From the NCBI GenBank assembly GCA_003488005.1, contig DNND01000130.1:6072-24799 (forward strand): a stretch of 18,728 nucleotides of DNA, read 5' to 3'. Positions 14,363-18,728 of the stretch are shown here, one piece after another (position 1 is the stretch's first letter; every line of letters starts with the position of its first letter). The DNA is from Blastocatellia bacterium (lineage in GTDB: Bacteria; Acidobacteriota; Blastocatellia; Pyrinomonadales; Pyrinomonadaceae). A model generated the notes under the pieces. The model was given only the letters and a program-made list of their open reading frames with translations, ran no database searches and was not told the DNA's origin. Both the position numbers and the translations under genes were made by a program.

Positions 14363-15373
14363 TTAAAGGTAAGCTTCAAGTTTGAATCGCCCGCGCTTCG
14401 CCAGCAGCGGTTCCCACAAATCTCCGAGCTTACGAACTCTCGCCGGCACGTTGTCGATGCGAAAGTCTTCAATGCTCACACCGCGCTCCAGCTCTTTCCA
14501 CGTCACCGGCGTCGACACCGTCGCCTTAGGCCGAGGCCGGATGGAGTAGATCGAAGCCAGCGTGCGCCCCCAGGCGTTTTGGTTGTAGTCGACCAATACC
14601 CTGCCCTTTGGCCGCTTGGCAACAATGTAAATGGCGGTTATCAACTTTGGGGCCTGGGCTGCAATCGCGTGCGAGAATTCCTTGGCAAACTTCCACACCT
14701 GCTTCTGCGTCGGCCCGCGCTGGATGGGAACGTAAATATGAATTCCCTTGGAACCCGTCGTCTTTGCGTAACAGGGCATCTTCAAAGACTCGAGCCCTTC
14801 CCGCAACAGCAGCGCCGTCTCAATTACTTTGCCAAAGTTCGCGCCCGGCACCGGATCGAGATCAAAGTGCAAATAATCAGGCCGGTCCACATCGTCGCAG
14901 CGCGCATACCATTGATTAAGATCGATGCATCCCAGGTTGATTAACCACATAAGCGAAGCCAGATCCTGAATCATCGGAAAATCAATAATGTTCCCCGAGG
15001 AATGCTCGATGTGACATAGGTCCAGCCAATCGGGATGTGGTTTTGGAGTGCGCTTCATGAAAAAGAAGTCACCCGCGGCACCGTTGGGGTAACGTTTCAT
15101 CACCATCGCGCGGTCCACAATGTGCGGCAGCAGGACTTCAGATACGTCGGCGTAATACTGCAATAAGTCGCGCTTGGTTATTCCCAACTCCGGCCAAAAC
15201 AACTTGCCAAGATTCGTAAGCTTGACCACCCGACCGCCGACTTCCAAATCCAGACTGGTTTCGTTGCGCGGCAGGACCAGGCGCTTCGCGGGCGTGCGGG
15301 TTCGTTTAGTTTTACTCGCCGCGCGTTCGATGCGGGCAGGGTGATGATCTCTAGTTGCAGGTTTCACCGGCAT
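14363..15373 (-). CDS. Stand-alone LigD-type primase-polymerase (NHEJ polymerase)
   Basis: Archaeo-eukaryotic-primase-type polymerase that fills gaps at DNA ends, preferring ribonucleotides. Seen in 336 residues: a basic N-terminal arm (1-40), VVKLTNLGKLFWPELGITKRDLLQYYADV (49-77), FFMKRTPKPHPDWL (104-117), the catalytic D171-L-D173 in HFDLDPVPG, the nucleotide-binding S208-K-G-I-H212 and the third acidic residue D262 in VLVDYNQN. Ends RGRFKLEAYL, so there is no ligase domain in the polypeptide. ATG 15373 is accepted although no Shine-Dalgarno is seen; an internal start nearer residue 36 is possible. In many bacteria this is the C-terminal domain of LigD; here it is a free protein, as in some archaeal NHEJ systems. 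Confidence 0.95.
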   Translation of the reverse strand: MPVKPATRDHHPARIERAASKTKRTRTPAKRLVLPRNETSLDLEVGGRVVKLTNLGKLFWPELGITKRDLLQYYADVSEVLLPHIVDRAMVMKRYPNGAAGDFFFMKRTPKPHPDWLDLCHIEHSSGNIIDFPMIQDLASLMWLINLGCIDLNQWYARCDDVDRPDYLHFDLDPVPGANFGKVIETALLLREGLESLKMPCYAKTTGSKGIHIYVPIQRGPTQKQVWKFAKEFSHAIAAQAPKLITAIYIVAKRPKGRVLVDYNQNAWGRTLASIYSIRPRPKATVSTPVTWKELERGVSIEDFRIDNVPARVRKLGDLWEPLLAKRGRFKLEAYL

Positions 15374-15416
15374 AATTTGGGCATGCTAGCGGAGGAGCGT
15401 CGACACTGTTGGTTAA

Positions 15417-15438
15417 GGTTTTACTTTAAGAGTAAACC
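15417..15438. repeat. Small hairpin between coiled-coil and polymerase genes
   Basis: GGTTTTACT (15417-15425) and AGTAAACC (15431-15438) pair with one bulge and a 5-nt loop. On the minus strand it lies after the 88-residue gene and before the polymerase gene; a weak terminator or processing site. Confidence 0.35.
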
Positions 15439-15449
15439 GGGAGGGGGAC

Positions 15450-15716
15450 CTATTCCTTGTCTCGCTGCGTTTCAAGAGTAAGTTGCTCAGTTTCCTTCTC
15501 AATCGCCTGCAATGCCTTCAGCAACATTTCGCGGTGCGCGGTATGCACGGCCCTCGTAAGTTGCGCCTCAATCCTGACCCGCGAAAGTCGCAATGACTCG
15601 AGCTGCAGGTCCTGCGCGTTACTCTTATCCGATGCTTGTTTGCGCCCAGCTTCATACGCGCGGTCTTCTTCCTCGATCTGTGCTTCTACCGATTTGCTTT
15701 CCCAGCCTCGCGCCAT
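15450..15716 (-). CDS. Small charged coiled-coil protein, unknown function
   Basis: 88 residues beginning MARGWESKSVEAQIEEEDRAYEAG, then a continuous charged heptad-like helix (QLESLRLSRVRIEAQL...REMLLKALQAIEKETEQL) to the end. Very rich in Glu, Arg, Lys, Gln and Leu with no Gly or Pro after residue 25, so a helical hairpin or coiled coil is expected. No signal peptide. The WESKSVE opening reminds me of a small protein seen in other Acidobacteriota, but I cannot name a family. It lies 76 bp upstream of the polymerase gene on the same strand with a weak hairpin between; it may be part of the NHEJ transcript. The start ATG 15716 lacks a good Shine-Dalgarno. Confidence 0.7.
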   Translation of the reverse strand: MARGWESKSVEAQIEEEDRAYEAGRKQASDKSNAQDLQLESLRLSRVRIEAQLTRAVHTAHREMLLKALQAIEKETEQLTLETQRDKE

Positions 15717-15809
15717 AAATTTTTGTAGGACAAACGTTCCTCTGTCCTCTTCCCTTCTTGCTTATTTCAAAGCAGGTCCCGATTGCTAGTCTGGAGTGGC
15801 CTGGACTTC

Positions 15810-15838
15810 AGTCTGTGTCTGCGACGGTACCACAGACT
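15810..15838. promoter_or_regulatory. Inverted repeat upstream of the coiled-coil gene
   Basis: AGTCTGTG (15810-15817) and CACAGACT (15831-15838) are perfect inverse complements 13 nt apart. It sits about 95-120 bp upstream of the minus-strand gene start, so it could be an operator or an RNA hairpin; no regulator is identified. Confidence 0.4.
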
Positions 15839-15857
15839 AAAGGAAGCTCTGATTAAG

Positions 15858-16057
15858 TGTCTTCGACGCGTAGCGTCGGTGTGAATTTAGCCCTGCCTTT
15901 CAAGGCCGGGATTAGGATGTTGCTTGCTCTCGTCGCGTAGCGACGATTGAGTTCGCGTTGATTTCAAGCGTCACTACGTGACGCAAACACCTTCTTGAAC
16001 CCTTCCCGGCCTTGAAAGGCCGGGCTAAATTCACACGACGCTACGCGTCGAAAGACA
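15858..16057. repeat. 200-bp imperfect inverted-repeat element with nested palindromes
   Basis: Left arm 15858-15911 matches the inverse complement of right arm 16004-16057 over about 54 bp with two 1-nt indels and one or two mismatches. Inside are four smaller palindromes with 3-nt GTA or TAC loops: CGACGC-GTA-GCGTCG (15864-15878), CGTCGC-GTA-GCGACG (15931-15945), GCGTCAC-TAC-GTGACGC (15968-15984) and CGACGC-TAC-GCGTCG (16036-16050), plus GGCCTT/AAGGCC cores in each arm. No frame inside codes for anything. It fills most of the 428-bp spacer before glgC. A MITE or REP/BIME-like dispersed element is the likeliest identity. Confidence 0.8.
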
Positions 16058-16144
16058 GAAGCAGATATATGTGTCTTACTTGATCAGACCTTCCTAAAGT
16101 CTATGCCACTTAACTAAGTCCATTCCACTCGAAGTCTTGCGGCT

Positions 16145-17440
16145 TCATACTAACGTACCGTCTTTTATTACCGCGTTCTTGGGAACGATGATGATACCGT
16201 CGCGAATGAAATAAGAACCGTCCGGACCGTCTGCCTCGAGAGCTTTGGCTTCATTCACCAACTTCACACCGCTGCCGATGCGCGCGTTCTTATCGATTAT
16301 CGCGCGATTAATAATTGTATTTGCCCCGACGCCAATGCGGGGGTGATCGTTTGTAATGTCCGTGCCCATTTCTTCCAGCGTTTGGTAATAGTCGGCTCCC
16401 ATCATGTACGCGCTATCGAGCTGCGCTCCTTCGGCGATGCGACTACGCAAGCCAATCACCGAACGATTGATCTTCGCGCCGTTGATGATGCAGCCGTCGC
16501 TGACAATCGAATCGCGAATCTCGCAGTTATCGAATTTCGACGGCGGCAAATAACGCGCGCGCGAAAGCAATGGCGCCTCAGCATCGAAAAGATTAAACGG
16601 CGGAATCGGCGCGGTCATATCGAGATTTGCTTTGTAGAACGCGGCAATCGTTCCGATGTCTTCCCAGTAACCGTCAAACAAAAAGCCCTGCACGTTGTAG
16701 CGATCAATCGCGCCGGGAATTACTTCGCGGCCAAAGTCCACGTGTTGTGTATCTTCGGCAAGCAACTGTTCGAGCCGATCGTATTTGAAAACGTAAATTC
16801 CCATCGACGCCAGATAAGGTCGCGCCAGGGCGTCGCCGGCGTTCAACCCCAGGGTTGTCGTATCGACGCGCATTGCTTCAAGCGCGTCGCCTTTTGGCTT
16901 CTCGCTGAACTCCACGACGCGGCCGGCGTTATCGGTTTTCAGCAAACCAAACTCACTCGCCGCATCTGCCGGCACCGGAATCACGGAGATCGTGATGTCG
17001 GCATTCGTCTCGTAATGGCGCTTCAGGAAATCGCGATAGTCCATGCGATAAAGATGATCGCCGGACAGAATCAAGAGCGTATCGATTCGCCAATCGCGAA
17101 TGTGTGGCAGAACCTGGCGCACTGCATCCGCAGTTCCCTGAAACCATTGGCCGCTTTCAGGAGTTTGTTCCGCCGCCAAAATCTCGACAAACGCATCAGC
17201 AAAAGTCGAGAAGTGATAGGTCTGCGAGATGTGCCGGTTTAGCGACGCCGAGTTGTACTGCGTCAACACGAAGATGCGAATGACGTCCGAGTTAATGCAG
17301 TTTGAGATGGGAACATCGACCAGCCGGTACTTGCCACCGAGCGGGACGGCGGGTTTCGAACGTTGCTGCGTCAGCGGAAACAAACGCGTTCCGGCGCCGC
17401 CGCCAAGAATTACTGCAAGTAAATTGCGCTTCTCGGGCAT
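16145..17440 (-). CDS. glgC: Glucose-1-phosphate adenylyltransferase (ADP-glucose pyrophosphorylase)
   Basis: Makes ADP-glucose from glucose-1-phosphate and ATP, the committed step of bacterial glycogen synthesis. Seen in 431 residues: the nucleotide-binding GGGAGTRLFPLTQQRSKPAVPLGG loop (residues 13-36), LVDVPISNCINS, SGDHLYRMDY (about 125-134), EFSEKP and a C-terminal left-handed beta-helix of hexapeptide type from about residue 300. The middle segment VDTTTLGL...PYLASMGIYVF and the N-terminal SASLNRHI resemble the cyanobacterial/plant form rather than the enterobacterial one. ATG 17440; no clear Shine-Dalgarno. On the same strand as deoC, 122 bp downstream of it; a common transcript is possible. 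Allosteric effector class is not readable from sequence alone. Confidence 0.96.
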   Translation of the reverse strand: MPEKRNLLAVILGGGAGTRLFPLTQQRSKPAVPLGGKYRLVDVPISNCINSDVIRIFVLTQYNSASLNRHISQTYHFSTFADAFVEILAAEQTPESGQWFQGTADAVRQVLPHIRDWRIDTLLILSGDHLYRMDYRDFLKRHYETNADITISVIPVPADAASEFGLLKTDNAGRVVEFSEKPKGDALEAMRVDTTTLGLNAGDALARPYLASMGIYVFKYDRLEQLLAEDTQHVDFGREVIPGAIDRYNVQGFLFDGYWEDIGTIAAFYKANLDMTAPIPPFNLFDAEAPLLSRARYLPPSKFDNCEIRDSIVSDGCIINGAKINRSVIGLRSRIAEGAQLDSAYMMGADYYQTLEEMGTDITNDHPRIGVGANTIINRAIIDKNARIGSGVKLVNEAKALEADGPDGSYFIRDGIIIVPKNAVIKDGTLV

Positions 17441-17562
17441 TAGTTAAGTTGCGTTATGGAAGTGTTAGAACTTGAGAACGAGCATAGACGCAAAGTGCAA
17501 TCACTTTCAAGCCCATACTTCAGTCATTAAGAAATGGGGGGCGAGACTGGAAAGAAAACTAT

Positions 17563-18462
17563 TTAGTACTGAAGAGCAGCGCCGCCGTTGGACTTAATGC
17601 CGGCCGCTTCCTGCGCAATCTTCACGCCGACGCTGGCGCCGATGCGCGTGGCGCCCGCTTCGACCAGCTTGCGAGCATCATCGAGACCCTTGACGCCGCC
17701 AGAAGCTTTAACGCCCAGGTCCGCGCCGACAGTGCGGCGCATCAAGGCGATGTCAGCCACCGTCGCGCCGCCTTTGGAAAAACCAGTCGAGGTCTTTACG
17801 AAATCCGCGCCGGCGCTTTTCGCCGCCAGGCAGGCCCGCACCTTCTCATCATCCGTCAGCAACGCAGTTTCAATAATCACCTTGCAGGTGACGTTGTACT
17901 CATGGGCCACTTCAACTACTGAGTGAATATCGTGCTCGACGAGACAGTCGTCGCCACTCTTTAACGCGCCGATGTTGATGACCATGTCAACCTCACGCGC
18001 TCCATCAAAGATCGCGCGGCGCGCTTCGTATGCTTTAACGTCTGCGAGCGTAGCGCCGAGGGGGAACCCGATAACGGTACAAACCGGCACTCCACTTCCC
18101 TGCAAATTGCACGCAGCAGCGCGCACCCAGGTTGGATTCACACAAACGGACGCGAAGCGATAACGTGCGGCTTCTTCACAAAGTACGCGAATGTCGTCAT
18201 CGGTTGCTTCCGGCTTGAGTAAGGTGTGGTCTATCAGGCTTGCCCAGTCGCGTGCGGACGAAGTCTCACCCAGCACCAGCCCGATGCGCGAGGCTCCAGC
18301 ATCGACGATGCGGTGCATGCGCTCAGGACAACGATTGAAACACTCCGAAGTGCAGCCACACATCTTCTCCTGGTCCGCGCCGTCGCCGTTAAGGCGCGCA
18401 ACGATCGCGTCGGTAATCTGCTCAATCAGGAGTTGAAGGTCGCCGTTGTTCGAGTTTTGCAT
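17563..18462 (-). CDS. deoC: Deoxyribose-phosphate aldolase with N-terminal extension
   Basis: Class I aldolase that splits 2-deoxyribose-5-phosphate into acetaldehyde and glyceraldehyde-3-phosphate. Seen in 299 residues: the core begins at about residue 73 with WASLIDHTLLKPEAT; D159 in REVDMVINIGAL, Schiff-base K223 in ADFVKTSTGFS and relay K252 in VKASGGVKG are all present. The first 72 residues are extra: an amphipathic helix (about 9-24, LQLLIEQITDAIVARL), a Gly/Asp linker, then the cluster C35-G-C37-TSE-C41-FNR-C45 and RIVDAGASRIG. Such a helix resembles encapsulation peptides of bacterial-microcompartment enzymes, and the cysteines could bind metal. GGAG about 11 nt before ATG 18462 supports this start; GTG/ATG 18492 is less likely. 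No shell-protein gene lies in the window. Confidence 0.95.
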   Translation of the reverse strand: MQNSNNGDLQLLIEQITDAIVARLNGDGADQEKMCGCTSECFNRCPERMHRIVDAGASRIGLVLGETSSARDWASLIDHTLLKPEATDDDIRVLCEEAARYRFASVCVNPTWVRAAACNLQGSGVPVCTVIGFPLGATLADVKAYEARRAIFDGAREVDMVINIGALKSGDDCLVEHDIHSVVEVAHEYNVTCKVIIETALLTDDEKVRACLAAKSAGADFVKTSTGFSKGGATVADIALMRRTVGADLGVKASGGVKGLDDARKLVEAGATRIGASVGVKIAQEAAGIKSNGGAALQY

Positions 18463-18580
18463 GAAGTGGGAACTCCGAAAGCATTCTAACACGCGCCAAC
18501 TGCGGTTGTTTAAGGCGCAGCCAAGCTACAGATTCGGGCCTCGGCGTTGTGCTGTGGCTTCGGCTCCGCCGTCTGTTGTG

Positions 18581-18728
18581 CGGCGGTGGCTACGCCCCGC
18601 CGTAGACGGGCCTTTAGATTTTTCGGCTATGCCCGTTTTGGCCGAATGGAGCCAACGGCTAAGTCGCAATCCCGGGGCATAGCCCCGGCAATAATTGGGC
18701 TGCTGTCGGCGGGGCGTAGCCACCGCCG
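18581..18728. repeat. Large GC palindromic element reaching the window edge
   Basis: A perfect 22-bp inverted repeat, 18581-18602 against 18707-18728, encloses further hairpins: ACGGGC/GCCCGT (18606-18611 / 18630-18635) and CCGGGGC-ATA-GCCCCGG (18672-18688). Loops again hold TA-type triplets. The element probably continues past the end. The 18493-18580 flank carries no gene that I can support. Confidence 0.75.

Noticed and set aside
14363..15373. Complete LigD with ligase domain
   Set aside because: The protein ends directly after the polymerase domain and no frameshifted ligase sequence is found next to it.
15858..16057. CRISPR array or tRNA cluster
   Set aside because: The repeats are inverted, not direct with unique spacers, and no tRNA cloverleaf or T-loop motif is present.
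16343..17242. Long open frame antisense to glgC
   Set aside because: glgC is unmistakable on the minus strand; the antisense frame has shadow-type composition and no recognisable domain.

Overview
The window looks like chromosome of a soil-type Acidobacteriota, probably the Blastocatellia/Pyrinomonadales side. The evidence is a secreted von Willebrand A protein of the acidobacterial VWFA-related type (6624-7922), several short secreted or membrane proteins without clear homologues, moderate G+C, and intergenic spacers rich in nested GC palindromes. This placement is an inference from protein style, not a database result. No rRNA, tRNA, CRISPR array, integrase or transposase was seen.

Layout. 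(1) 101-3609, plus strand: a compact futalosine-route menaquinone operon, UbiX-type flavin prenyltransferase, UbiA-type prenyltransferase (MqnP), aminofutalosine synthase (MqnE) and 1,4-dihydroxy-6-naphthoate synthase (MqnD), with 4-bp stop/start overlaps at two junctions. (2) 3610-4145: gene-free spacer with hairpins. (3) 4146-5598: an exported protein of unknown function and a small polytopic membrane protein. (4) 5640-6356, minus: a PlsC-type acyltransferase, divergent from the VWA protein at 6624-7922. (5) 7923-8864: mostly non-coding. It holds a strong hairpin, a 40-codon ORF with an excellent Shine-Dalgarno, a possible zinc-ribbon/TM protein on the minus strand, and what looks like a complete free-standing small RNA gene (promoter 8667-8695, about 112-nt structured transcript, terminator ending at 8812). 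(6) 8865-15716: a DNA end-joining (NHEJ) island. On the minus strand, 11899 down to 8865, are a membrane protein, a four-CxxC protein, two tandem different Ku genes and a DUF4142 protein. Divergent on the plus strand are RNase HII and a stand-alone LigD-type 3'-phosphoesterase. Back on the minus strand are a DUF488 protein, a stand-alone LigD-type primase-polymerase and a small charged coiled-coil protein. No DNA ligase domain is present in the window. (7) 15717-16144: spacer occupied by a 200-bp imperfect inverted repeat. (8) 16145-18462, minus: GlgC (ADP-glucose pyrophosphorylase) and a DeoC aldolase with an unusual N-terminal extension. (9) 18463-18728: spacer with a second large inverted repeat that reaches the window edge.

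How the parts work together. The first operon makes the menaquinone ring and prenylates it; the UbiX cofactor would serve a UbiD-type decarboxylase not seen here. The NHEJ island supplies end binding (Ku pair), end filling with a ribonucleotide-preferring polymerase, 3' end cleaning (phosphoesterase) and ribonucleotide removal (RNase HII), so the pieces of LigD are encoded separately. The RNase HII is odd: the family GRG motif reads GMA, and its tail carries a possible sliding-clamp motif. The most noteworthy items are the candidate small RNA, the split NHEJ locus with its RNase HII and zinc protein, the DeoC extension that resembles a bacterial-microcompartment targeting helix followed by a cysteine cluster, and the two palindromic repeat elements.
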